Assembly (NCBI RefSeq): GCF_902459465.1
Contig: NC_047068.1
Span: 4,402,001-4,466,000, forward strand
Source: Asterias rubens
Taxonomy: Eukaryota; Echinodermata; Asteroidea; Forcipulatida; Asteriidae
DNA length: 64,000 nt
Reading direction: 5' to 3'
The notes below the pieces were generated by a model, which did not search any database, was not told where the DNA came from, and saw only the letters and a list, made by a program, of their open reading frames with translations. Within the stretch, counting starts at the first letter, position 1; each line of letters starts with the position of its first letter. A program made the position numbers and the translations under genes. This document shows positions 44,547 to 57,200 of the stretch, in pieces.

Positions 44547-46151
44547 ATGGCCGAATCTGAAAGGTAAGTCGTTACAAAATCTGATGCTTTTACGTAATTC
44601 TTTTTAGATAAGTCATCAAATAATTTAGTTAATTTGTAAATTGAAAGTTGGTGCAGCATGTAACAGTTTTTACTTCATTTTTTAATGTGCGGAGTAGTTC
44701 GTGAAAGTGATTAAAATAAAGGCAGGTTGTTGTTAACTTTTGTTGTTGCACAACCGGCTTGCTCGGTCCACGGACGGACAGCTGATTTGGAAACTGGCTG
44801 AGCTAGTCCAGACAGAATATAAATTAGACATTCATTATATGATTAGGCCTACGTATCCCTGAACAAAACCTGCTCCTTCTGTTAAACCGACCAGGTTTCT
44901 CATGTACAATATTTAGGGTCGTCAGGTGCCTTCATAATTACTTCTTTTTAGTGGTAGAACTAGAAGTTAGTTGCACCACTGCTGCACTAACCACACAATA
45001 CATGTACAACATTTTACCTTTTTGAAGTTGAACCATTTTAATCTATTTGCTCATATTATTTGGTTTATGGGGTAATCGTGGCTCAACAAGCTCAAATTTT
45101 AAATTTCAGCTCTTTCTTGTTGATTTCGGTCAAAATGCGCCTGACCTCTGACATTCAAACGACCATAAATCGGTAACCTTTGGGTCAAATTGGTTGAAAT
45201 TGGTCGGAATTGGTCGGAATGACCCTATTGTAAAGTAAGGCCCTCTAAACATCAGCAAGTACTAAGTAGACTTCAGAAGTTGGAAAGATTAATTGCCATT
45301 GCATTGGCACTATTGTTGATTCAATGATTGGTGGAAATCAAACTTACGAATATGTCATTGACAAGGGAAACAAAGATTAAAAATGTAGGCTTATGAATTA
45401 GTACAACACATAATTTTACTGACTAGCCCATTCAATATTCTTTTCTTTTTTAGCTGCTATTTTGCATCTTCAAGATGTATCTTGCCCTGGCATTAAAAAC
45501 AGAGAACAAGTATTGGTACATGTACATGTATGATGCGGTACCCACCACCTGTGAGTGTGACCTGGCCAATTGTGCTTTGTCGTTAGTCTTTGTGTCATGC
45601 AGCGCTTACCATATTTACAATGTCCTTTTTCATTCAGAGAAACATTGCCAACTGATTGCGCTATCATCCATGAGATATACGACAATGGAGACGCCCAGGA
45701 ACAGTTTGAATATGAACTAGAGCAGGCTCTTGAGTCTTGCCGTAGTATCATCATCATTGAACCCTCCAGGCTTGGTGATGAGACAGCTCGCTGGATCACA
45801 GTGGGAAACTGCCTCCACAAGACGGCCGTCCTTGCTGGAGTAGCGTGCTTAGTCAGCCCCTGGATGCTGCCGAGTAAAGTCACAAACTTTGTAAGCATTC
45901 CCTTCGGAACAGTAAGCGTGGCGTGCGCTACCCTGTACGGAATCTCCTGGCAGTTTGACCCGTGCTGCAAGTACCAGGTGGAATACGACACTAGGAGTCT
46001 AGCTCGGCTGCCACTACACACACTAACAACAGCGACACCAGTGGTCTTGGTTCGAAGGGAGGATAAATACCGCAAAACACTGCACAATGTTATAGCTGGA
46101 CTAGCCGCTATATGTCTCACCTATAAATTCTATCACTTGTGCGCCCAATGA
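44547..46151 (+). CDS. TMEM11: Transmembrane protein 11 (TMEM11)
   Basis: TMEM11 is a mitochondrial inner-membrane protein linked to the MICOS complex and to cristae shape. Two exons, 44547-44563 and 45638-46151, join in phase 2 (donor gtaagt, acceptor ttcag) to 176 residues. The short first exon gives only MAESE plus part of R. Human TMEM11 is, as I recall, 192 residues with a longer start. Shared stretches include HEIYDNGDAQEQFEYELEQA (human HEIYNGENAQDQFEYELEQA), GDETARWITVGNCLHKTAVL and GISWQFDPCCKYQVEYD. Hydrophobic segments lie at about 68-84, 90-106 and 155-174. The context of the ATG is gcaagATGg. The minisatellite lies about 750 bases upstream. Confidence 0.95.
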
Positions 46152-48314
46152 TGACTCGAGAATTTAATTTAACCATAGGAAATTTTTATGAATTGAGTGC
46201 TCTAAGTTCAAACCTCAAAACTTTATGAGTAACTTGTGTGTTTTTCCTGTGGCATTCAGACTTGCCAGAAAGTGTTGTAAATTCTACTGTCGAGTTTTTG
46301 AAAGATGTAATTGTACTAAAAAAGTGAATGTAAGTTTGAAGTAATGATGTGAATGCAGAATTCTTCAGACATGGTGGAATTCCAACAAAAGTTTGTACTA
46401 TAATCTTGTTTGTTTCACTGACTAACAAGGTTTAGCGACTAAGTGTCGACGTCGCAAGTGAGCATTTTGGGAATTAAACATTAGTCACGAGTAGTGTCAA
46501 AAACAGGACTATTTGATATTTGAAGCGCAACTAGTAGAGTTGTAAATTTCATTAGTCGCCTAGGCTTATCACTGAAAATTGTTTGTGTTCTTCAATGATT
46601 CGAAAGTGACATGATTTGTTAGTGTCAGTGTAAATGTTCTTTGTTTTGAATTTTGCAAAGTTCTCCCCTAGCAGTGGTTCACAACGAACAGTTTGTTTAA
46701 GTTGAAATGTGCAAAACTCTTGCAATACCTTTACTGCCGATACAGGGTTGTGACACCAAATTCTTTGCATTGACATGAAGTATGAGCCTGGCTTTAGAGT
46801 AATTAAAAGCCAGGGATAAGGTTCCATTAGCCATGTGAACAAATAACCAGGAAACGATAAAAACAAAAAACAATCTACAAAAAAACAAAATCCGGCACAT
46901 GCTTTTTGCAGGGCACAAAGTTGGGGGAATATCTACAAGGCTGATTGTAGCTCAATATTTTTATTGGACCAACTAGAAATTATTTTACACAAACAGAACC
47001 AAAATGAGTTGAACAAGCACTAAGAGAAGATCTATCTCGCTTTTCCTACAAATGTATGTGTGAACGGTGTACTTCCATACCTGCCAGAATCGAAGGATAT
47101 TTATCAGACTCTATTTCTTCACAATGAGGTAGTCAATTATTATTCAATTGAGAAACAGGTTTGCGGCCCTGTGTTAAAATTGAGCCCTGATGCTGTGACT
47201 GATCAGGGTTGTATCTACATGTAGACTAATTTTAGTCCACCAAAGGCGACTTTGGATAAATAAATAAAAATATGTTTAATAATTGGGCCATTATTGCTAA
47301 AGTGAAGACAAGTTTCTAAACTGTTCATGTTATGTGGCCATGCTGAAACATTGAATGGCCTTTTGACTGTGTTCTTTCTCTGTGACATTTGATATTTCTT
47401 ATCATAAACTGTGTTTTAGATCAATGCACAGTGGAGAATATTTTGAAATCTGTGCTGGGTGGCAAAATTTAGTTTTCTCAGAGTGCTGGGCAAAAGTGTG
47501 AGTCCTGGGCAGGCCCGCACAGCACTGCCCACCAAAGCTACAGCACTGGATATGATACTGTGATTGTAGTTTTTTTCCTATTGCTAGATTGTGTTTGATG
47601 ATGAAATGCTTTGCAAATCTTTTACCTCTATTCAATTACATTATCATTTTTCATTAAACAACGCAATGCAATCTACTGACTCACAGATCCTCCAAAATCT
47701 TTACTGTGATTCTGCCCAAAATAGATGGATAACATGGCCATGCATAGGCTGCATGGTTTCATGCATCAGATCAACATAATGGATGTACAATTTGCATCTG
47801 GGATTAAGAACATTAAATTTGGTTTAACCTTATACACCAATGTGTGTTAGCATTGTATACTCGGTATTTAACCGAGTAATACTCCTTTGATTTGTTTTCA
47901 CAGAACTCGGGAAAGTACTAAATACAGTGCTAACACACATCGGTGTACACATACATGTATAAGATTAAAACCAAAATTAACAATCTTATCGAAAGTTGCC
48001 ATTTATTGAAAGATTCTGAAGGATATTGGTTTATTAGGAGAGTGACTGCTGTTTTAAATAACTCTAGTATTTAATTAATTGAGTAAGCTTTAATTACCGA
48101 TAGAGTAGGCCTAAATAAAGAGAACACATTGAATTGTTTCACCATGCAAAATAGTCTCTAATACAAAAAAACATCAGTAATTCGGGCATTTTTATTTTCT
48201 ACCCCATTTTTGAGAGCCACAACTTTATATGATACAAATTATTCATTTGTACAATGGCACCAATCAAATGTGTAATTTGATTAAGATTTTAACATTGATT
48301 TAATTTCCAGATCA

Positions 48315-49102
48315 GAGCCCAACTTCATAGAGCTACTTAGGCACGAAAATAAGCTTAAAGGCAGTGGACACTATTGGTAATTACTCAAAATATTTATTAT
48401 CATAAAACCTTGCTTGGTGACGAGTAATGGGGAGAGGTTGATGGTATAAATCATTGTGAGAAACGGCTCCCTCTGAAGTGCCATAGTTTTCGAGCATGAA
48501 GTAATTTTCCACGAATTTGATTTCGAGACCTCAGGTTTAGAACTTGAGGTCTCGAAATCAACCATGTGTTTTTTCTTTCATTATTATCTCGCAAGTTCGA
48601 TGACCGATTGAGCTCAAATTTTCTAGGCTAGTCTTTGACAATTACCAATAGTGTCCACTGTCTTTAACACACAAAGTTATCCTAACCCTAAGATTACCAC
48701 ACAACATACACATGTAGCATGCCACATGTACAATCTGTTGACTGGGAACATGCTTTCTTTTGCTTAGCAGAAAAATGGTAAGCATTTCATTGTGCTACCA
48801 CAGACATTTTGCGCTTACTCTGTAAAAGGAGTTGTGACTAGGGTTAGCAAAGCTGTGCTTGCCTTATATTTCACGGATGCAATGAAGGCGATTGCCTTCA
48901 TGCCCCCTTGTTATTGCCTTGGTGCCCTTGAAATGCTTTAGTACAAATTTACCATTTCCCCATAGGGTGCCCTCCGTAGGAGGAAAATGTCTCGATGACC
49001 ATGCCCTTTCAAAAACAAAGCATAGAGTGCTGATGCTTGGCTGGTGCTTGGCTGGTGCTTAGCAAGCTTTCATGCTTATATGGTTTTATGAAGTTTGGGC
49101 CC
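48315..49102. mobile_element. Element C carrying nested A and D insertions
   Basis: Outer ends gagcccaacttcatagagct (left) and tttatgaagtttgggccc (right) are the inverted ends of element C. Inside, 48355-48666 is a complete element A (ttaaaggcagtggacactat to ccaatagtgtccactgtctt taa). 48860-49022 is a copy of element D (tgccttggtgcccttgaaat, ccctttcaaaaacaaagcat). Three families are thus stacked in under 800 bases. Confidence 0.75.
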
Positions 49103-49720
49103 AAGTCAAAGAAGGCAATGGTTTGTGTTGCCAACCATTGAATGTACTAGGTTTGATTTACTTTCCTTTAAAGGTTTCCCCCAAAACGTGTGTGCATTTA
49201 ATGCAAAAAAAAGTTAATAATAGAAAAGAAGTTGACGATTTGTAAATACAAAATAATCCTGTTGGAAGTTTCCCAGTTAAAACACTGGTTGATCGTAACT
49301 GTTTTTTTAAAAACAAAATTGTACTGACTTAAATTGTGTGTTGGATAGAACAAAATAAACGACAAACAATGCAATGAAATACTTGGTTAATGCTTTGTTT
49401 ATTTTTCCAATACTCTTCATTAATATCAGTTACATGTATGTCTGCACACAAATCAAAATAATGTTTTTCAGAACAGAGATACATGTACATGTATGATCAT
49501 TCTACATTAAGTGTCTTTGACAACTGTATGTTTAATAAACTTGGGCTCAAACTTGACACTGGACTGCTTCCCGAGGCCAGTGATTTTAGCCTATGGCCAC
49601 TAAACTAATGATCAGATAAGTCCAGTGGTCTGTGTTTTTCAGTTGAGTATAAGTCACTGTGTAATAGTTTTCAATAGCAAGAAATTGTGTTCAGATGTGA
49701 GTCTGGTATTTTTACAAGAG

Positions 49721-49905
49721 ACCGATCCATTAAGATCCCCCACCCCCATTGCAAATTGACCAATCACAACCCTGATTGCGCAACCAAAAGTCTGACATGC
49801 GTGTGCGTATATTGTCGGGTGTTACATAGTTGTGTAGAATGGCATTGGAGAGTCTCCTATGTTCTTGCTCACACGTGCACCGTGGGCGGAGCCTAATGGA
49901 TCGGT
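49721..49905. mobile_element. Small inverted-repeat element F, copy 1
   Basis: The ends accgatccattaagatcccc and ggcggagcctaatggatcgg t are inverted repeats of about 20 bases. Internal marks ttgaccaatcacaac and gttcttgctcacacgtgc are shared with copy 2 at 59276-59446. About 185 bases, no coding capacity. Confidence 0.8.
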
Positions 49906-50514
49906 GTATTCTGAAGTATATCGGAGTATAAGAATATGCTAACCTTAAAGTCACCTGGAAGTGGTATTGTTTCAAAATAAAGCTTTTGTCACTAGTATAT
50001 GTGTTTTGATGAGTGGAATGTGAATAAACAGTTAACTAAGGTTAACGAGTGAGTTTGTACGTTTCAAAAAAAAAAAAATTGTTTTTTTCCGGCAATGCCT
50101 ACCAGGTGTATTGCTGCTGAATGCAGAAAAACACTTTTTGAAATGTACCAACTCACGACTTGGACGAACATGTACTTTGCACGTGTGTTTACTATACGCA
50201 TTGCAGGCAAAGTCTGCCTCGATTGACGTCACAAAAGGGGTAGGCGGAGTCAGCCCCCAAACAACTTTATATATTTTTTAAACATATAAATCGTGACAAA
50301 CAATTACAAAAAAAATTGTTCGTAAGCATATACTCTTATGTTTGAAAGAAAAAAAATTATATTTCCAGGTGACTTTAAGACAAACAAGATCTTAATAGAT
50401 GTTAAATTTGCATCGGGATAAAGAACATTTATTTTTGGTGTTTACACATACACCAATGTGTGTAAGCACTGTATACTCGGGACTTTCCCCGAGTCCTGTG
50501 AAAAAATAACACAG

Positions 50515-50585
50515 GCATATTTACTCGGCTTGGATTTGAACCCACGATCCTTGCAATTCTAGAGCAGTGTCTTATTTAAAAATTA
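50515..50585 (-). mobile_element. tRNA-derived SINE, family 2 fragment
   Basis: In minus reading a B-box-like gtgggttcaaatccaagccg precedes gagtaaata. The same head is better kept at 61421-61512. Confidence 0.5.
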
Positions 50586-51242
50586 AATGAGATCTTCTTT
50601 AATATTTTGTTTTTCAAATAAAAAAACAATTTACAAGTTGAACATTGTATAGAGCTCTTTCTCATAAAGATAGTCTAGTCTAGTGAAGCCAAGGAATATG
50701 TTGGGGGGGGGGGGGTCTACCTATTATGTTAATACATTTTGTTTGGGTGCCAGTCAGAATCAACTGTGTGGCATATTAAATAAATTCAGTGTTACCTTTA
50801 TTGCTCTTTCAACACAAATGAGTTCTCATAAAATCATAATCAAAACATCTTATAATCTCAGGTGACTGTGGATAACACAACATCTACAAATTTGCGAGAT
50901 GTAAAAAGCATTTTTGAGAGCCGTTCCTTTTTTTCTCCAGAAATGCATAACAACAACAAAAAACTCAAAAGGAAGCACAGTTAATTAATACATTTATTCA
51001 TAATTTATGAATATTTTTTTAAGATTAACCAGCTACTGGCTGTACAATTAATGATGTAAAATGACTCCAATGTAAAATAAGACTTTTCTTTGCAAGGTCA
51101 AGCGGAACTTGTGTGTGTTGTGAATGTGTAAATTGATACATAAAGTATTCACTTCAGAATTGAGCAAAGACTAGCCCAACAGTTGGGCATGGCTTTAAGC
51201 ATTTCGCGGACTGGTAATAACAGCGTCATAAAGCTGTCCTCT

Positions 51243-54200
51243 TTACTTTTTGACGATCTGTATGACGTCTTGCTGGCAGAGTGAATGCTGAAGACCAACT
51301 CGCTGTGGACTGTATTTGACACTGCTTCCCTGTAGGTCATAATGATCAGAAGACTTATTAATAAATACCTTGGACAGTGTACAGACTCTGGCAACTAGCA
51401 AATTGGTCCGAACAAATGTAGTAATTCTTATTATACACAGAATTTTGACTGGTTATCGGGTGTTTTACGGGCATCTGGCCAGTACACCACTATTAATAGG
51501 AGAGCACTGGTATCATTTGACACAGTAGAAAATTTTTACTTTTGAAAATTGTTGATTTTGTAAACTTGTGAAACACCAAGTGAATGTCCATTAGTACGTA
51601 CTCTATGTTGACAACTTTTTGTTTCAGTTCTACACTTTGTACATAAGAACAATAATAATAATACACGGCTTTTACATAGTGCTTCACACTAAATGGTCTT
51701 GAAGCGTTTAACAAGAAAAATCAATACAAAATGCCAGGAATACAAATCTAATAAATTTATGAAGCATTCACATGTACAGCAGCAGAAACAATTGAGGACT
51801 AATTGAATAAATGGGTTTGCAGCAGAGATTTAACTGATTTTCCGTCTTGGCAGTTTTGATGTAGTTTGGTAATGCCTTTTCCCACAAAATATTGCATCGG
51901 AAAGCTGCAGCTCATACTTGTTAAACTTTTTCAGAATGACTTACCCAAACAAGAGCATACTTGAAGTTGCTTACTAGTGTTCTATGAATGGCATGGCACT
52001 GTAGGTAAACAACATAAATAACAACAGCATTAGAAAAACAGGTGGATTTCCTGATAAATGGGGAAGACATTTAGCATAAGCAAGCCTAACAAAAACGTGG
52101 CACCCAAAACAAAATGCCCTATGCTTTGGCTGTTGTGCCTTCTGCATCAAGGCTCCAGTACAAACCAACATTTTCCCTATAGAAGTGCGAAAAAAAAAGT
52201 ATTCTGCACTAATGTCTAAAATGAAAGCCAAGTACCTGGATCTCACTAGACAAAAAGGTAAAATTTTACTCATGCGTGCATACGTCCAAAATGTAAGTTT
52301 ACCAGCGACTAACTACACTACTAGTTTAATTTTGTTGGTCGATGATGCAGGGCTCGCATAGGTGCTGTGGCGTGGGTTCTTTAGGGCAAAAGTGACGTCA
52401 TTAGTGCGGGGTGCTATTGCTGTGCCCCTTCAAGAGCAAAGTTCAAGGCCTGTGTTAGGGTTAAAGAGTGCATTCATCCCAAGGCAAATAAACTATTCCA
52501 AATTTAAGTTAGCACTTATATTCTCACCACATGCTCAACGGTGCAGCCTCTCCTCATAATGATGCCGTCCTCAAAATCAGGTCGCTCTGCATGAAAAAAA
52601 AAAAATCAAAGTCAAGAGAATGAGAAATTACAACGATAGATGTTGATAAAAAAGGAGTGCATCTTTCTGAGTCATCTTCTTTACCATCCAAAACATCAGT
52701 GTTGTAGCTATAGCAATTTTAGTGGTAGGCTTTAAATCCAATTAAGTCCATCAAGGGGCGAGTGGTTCAACAAGATTATTCATGTTTAGATACTGGGGCC
52801 ATCATTGCTGATGTGCAGTCTGGTGGAAATATGTGCTGAGCAGCACAGTGTATTTTGCTGAGAGTGCTGGGTGAAATTGGTGTGTTTTGGACATGCCCGA
52901 CCCGGTACTGCCCACCGAGGGTACAACACTGATATCTCACCTCCACGCCTCTTCGTGTAGATACAGATGAGCCCGAGGTAGTCCCACACTGTCTCCAAGA
53001 GGAAGTCTAGATTGAGCTTCAGCTCGCAGCTGAGTACGAGGCTGTTGGGTTGACGAGCGATACGATCTATCTCCTCAATAGATGTCTGATCAATCTTGTT
53101 GTATACCTACATGTAATTAGAAGCGTGGGGAGGAGGGGGATCAATGTTAGTTATAATTGGCTAATTGAACAGATTTTTCTTTTGGAGGAGTGGGGTTAAA
53201 ATCACTGACTGCAATCATGAATTACCAGAAGTTGGAAAGTTACACTCGCTTCAGACAGGCGTGTCAGAGTCTAGCAGAACCAAAGAGATTAGGAGCAACT
53301 TTAGGTCGAGCTATAAAATAAATGTTTGTTTAAGACTGTAGACAGGCATTCTTAACATAACATTTACATTAGATGCATCTCATGACAAGGTCATATCTAA
53401 AACCAAAACTTTTCATGTACTTAATTCCGAATTTGGTTTGGCGCGGCTCCGGTTCGCGTCTCTGAAACAGGTGTAATACGCATCATTTATGAATGCACTT
53501 TGCATTTGTACTGAAGAATTGTAACAGTTGTAACTTTCTTTAATGCTCTGTATCAGATACTCACATAAAGACAAGGCAGATGTATTCTATTGGCTGATAT
53601 TACATCTATGAACTCATCTGCAGTGCAGTCATCTCTGAACAATACCTCAGCGTTGAAAATCTCTGAAAAGAAAACTAAGGAATGATAACCACATTTTTCA
53701 TACAATTCGGCAATTCTAATCAATGACCTGATAAATCCTGCATCATACCCCCTAAACCCGTTGCATACCCTTACATGCGCAAAAGTATAGTTGCGTAGCA
53801 ACTTTGTAAGTTGTATTAACAAACATGGTGTTTAGGTATCAGGTAAACAAGCCAGTTCCTCCATTGCAATTTAATTTATGTGTTCTCCTTGTTTTGTTTC
53901 CACAGTCGGGATAAAAGTGTTTTATGGTATGATAAAAACATTATTAGGTTCGGTTTAGGGTGTGATATGGACTACTCTAGTATCTGAGTCTGTACTATGA
54001 TCATGTGACATTAACCCTTCCCCAACGCACCCCATACCCAACAACCGTTTCTTGTGTTTGATACACAGTAATTTGCAAAGGATACTATACTCGTGAAGAA
54101 TCAACTGGATAAGTTTCTCGTTGCACTTAGTGAGCGTCAACGTCGAGTTAAATGATAGCCCACCGGCTTTTTTAACCTGCAAATACAAAATGATCAAAAG

Positions 54201-57200
54201 GTTACACCATGGCGCAAGTCCACTGTAAGCGCTAATGCACAAAATCAACCAGAAAGCAGCTCTGTAAAATTTGCACCAAGATATGTGGATTAAGAGTAAT
54301 TGGATTGTGGTTAGTAGCTCATCAATAGCATCCTTGGAATGTCAGAGGTACTACAAATCTTACCTTGAAATATATATTCGGTTTAGGTTTATTCAGTCTC
54401 AGACCAACACTTTCCAACTCTTTTGTTAACAGTTCTCTGAATAAGAAAACAAATGGAGAGATACATTTTTATGTAAACCTTTCAATAAGGGACACTTGAA
54501 AATGCATGGGGGGGGAAAACAATCAAGATGTAATGAAAATACTAAGCAAAATAATAATAACATAGAAATATATAAACATCACAAGATTATATACAGCAAA
54601 AATGCTCACATTCATTGAGGGAAGTTCTGAAAAAGTGACGCACCAAGCAATGTGCTCACAACACCCTCCCACAAATTGTTAACCTTTAATTACTTTTTAC
54701 ATAATTATTTTATCTCTTAATAACATCATCAAGCTATTATGAATATTCATAAAGTTACCTTTGAACATCCCCCTTATTTGCATCCAGCATCATGACAACC
54801 AGATCGGCCGTCCTAGCAACCGCGATGACCTGTCTACCTCTACCCTTTCCTTTGGACAAGAAAAGCAAACAAAGTAGTTCATGTCATGGCCGAGCGTTCA
54901 AGCACACTGGACTCAACTCTGGTGTTTCTGATCAGCAGAGTGCAATTCAAGTGTCGATCTTTTAAAGACAATGGACACCTTTGGTAATTGTCAAAGACCA
55001 GTCTTCTCACTTGGTGTATCTCAACATAAAATAACAAACCTGTGAAAATTTGAACTCAATTGGTCGCCAAAGTTGCAAGATACTAATGGAAGAAAAAACA
55101 CCCTTGTCACAAAAAGTTGTGTGCTTTAGGATGCTTGATTTCAGGACCTCAAAATCTAATTCTGAGGTCTTGAAATCAATTACAAATACTTTAGTGGAAA
55201 GTTACTTCTTTCTCAAAAACTACGCTACTTCAGTGGGAGCCGTTTCTCACATTATTTTACACTATCAACAGCTCCCAACTGCTTGTTACGAAGTAAGTTT
55301 TTATGCTAACAATTATTTTGAGTAACCAATAGCGTCCAGTGCCTTGAACCGCTATTGCTTTTTAGTCCGTTGGACGGGATGTTAAAGAACCATGTTCACT
55401 TTATCGCTTATAGAACAGGTTTGTTTCCAGAACAAAACAAAACAAAAAGTATTTCACCACAACGTGCCTTACCTTGTGAAGCTCCCTCTATGATTCCAGG
55501 CAGATCAAGGAGTTGAATGTTGGCTCCGTTGTACTGGGTCGAGGCAATAAAAACAATCAAAAACACTTGGTGGTCAATAATTAGGCTTCAGTGCGCACAA
55601 AACTTGCTAATCCTAAATATTTCACTGTGCAAAATTACTTGACCAAATCGTTCCCTGAAATGTGAGATAAACTATAGGCCTGATACTTCACATAGGCAAT
55701 GAAGGCGAAAGCCTCGATGCCCCCTGGTTATCTCCTTTGTTCCCCTGAAATGCTCCAGTAGAAATTTACAATCTCCTCAAAGGGTGCCCTTTACAAAAGA
55801 AAATAATGCTTTGGTGCCCTTGCCCTTTCAAAAACAATGCATACAGGCCTGCCCTGGTCATTGCCTTGGTGCCCTTGAAATACTCCAGAAGAAGTTTACA
55901 ATTCCCTCTAAGGGTGCCCATCACCAAGGGGAAAATGCCTTGGTGACCTTGCCCTTTAAAAATTGAAGGAAATACAGGCCTGAAACTCACATCAATGACC
56001 CCAGGTATACAGGTCAGCGTGGTGAAAGCATAGGATGCCGACTCGCTATGCGTCTTTGTGAGGGTGTTCAGAAGTGTAGACTGTTGTAGAGAGATCAAAG
56101 ACAACAATTAATCAAGTGTTAAAAACTGCATCCAAACTGATATCAATTTGGTTGACAAACATTTCTATTTAGGAGTTACAGTAAAAGACTTGAATGTCAA
56201 GACCAAATAAAGAAACGATATGATCATATACAGCCAACGGAGTACCGACTTTCCTCGTGATCTTCACCTGAGATCTGCCTTTTAGTCCATATTCAACTTC
56301 GACCTTGCATTCATATCACATGGCATTCATGGTTCTGGAGATTTACAGTTAAATCTGACATACTTGCGTAAACATATAAAGCCAGAACCTGTCTTTATCC
56401 TAAAGACAGGGGACCAGTCTATAACACACTAAATACACACTACATGTATTTACCTTTCCTACTGACGGAAAACCAATAAGAGCCACACGAGCATCTCCTG
56501 ATTTCATCACATCGAACCCCTCACCCTAAAGTTGAAACAATTAAAACCAAAAAATATCATATCAGGAAGAATTATTTGAAAACAAAGGTTTAATCCATAT
56601 TTTCTTTCAATTTAGATAAAATATTTTTAGTCACAGATTAAAAGCCAATTTCATTGAACATCATCATCTTCCTATACTGTGCAGAAACCTCCTCTGGAGT
56701 AAACTCGCATACAAATTTCAATCAAATTTAGGTCGCAAAAACATCTATGAAAAGAGAAACTAAAATGGGCTTAAAAAGAAGTTTCACTTAGTCCTGTTGG
56801 TTCAAGGGAATCAAGTTTCTTACCTTTGCCCCGCTTTTTGTTGTTGGTTCCAAGAGTTGTGACCTATACTTTGCAAGTTTAGCCTTCAGTAGCCCAAGAT
56901 GGTATTCAGTGGCTTGGGTGAAAACAAAAATAACAATACAAACATAATTATAACTAGAGGTTAAGAGGGGTTTCGAGTTATGAAAACAGATAAAAAAAAA
57001 ACTAGACATTTTAAAAAGTATTTTTGAACAACTTTTTTTGCAATTTTTTTGGCCTGAATAATTGTTTTACATTATTATCTCAGGTTGTGGTGAAGGATGC
57101 TAAATAATTGATAACCCTCTGAGCGCTGAGAAATCTGAGAAATATCAACGGTCAGCTTGTATACAAGTAGGACCCTCTTGTTCCAGAGAACTAAAATGAA

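Larger units (their letters stand above)
46152..51242. other. TMEM11-DRG2 intergenic DNA (3' ends converge)
   Basis: TMEM11 and DRG2 converge here. A run of overlapping aataaa words at 47258-47270 could end TMEM11 transcripts. The minus-strand aataaa at 50998-50993 (tttatt on plus) lies 245 bases past the DRG2 stop and is a good poly(A) candidate. Between are nested repeats at 48315-49102, an inverted repeat at 47840-47955 (acaccaatgtgtgttagcat against tgctaacacacatcggtgt) with a relative at 50440-50500, element F at 49721-49905, and a G run at 50703-50713. No gene was recognised. Confidence 0.45.

Noticed and set aside
45475-45720. Longer TMEM11 start or alternative exon
   Set aside because: The frame is out of register with the TMEM11 exon and covers its intron; the 44547 start gives a clean splice.
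48371-48565. Small minus-strand protein
   Set aside because: It lies entirely within element A and its foldback arms.
49730-49975. DRG2 last exon (reads RIHRSI-like residues)
   Set aside because: The residues come from element F inverted ends; the true DRG2 exons 12 and 13 were found at 51945-51998 and 51243-51329.
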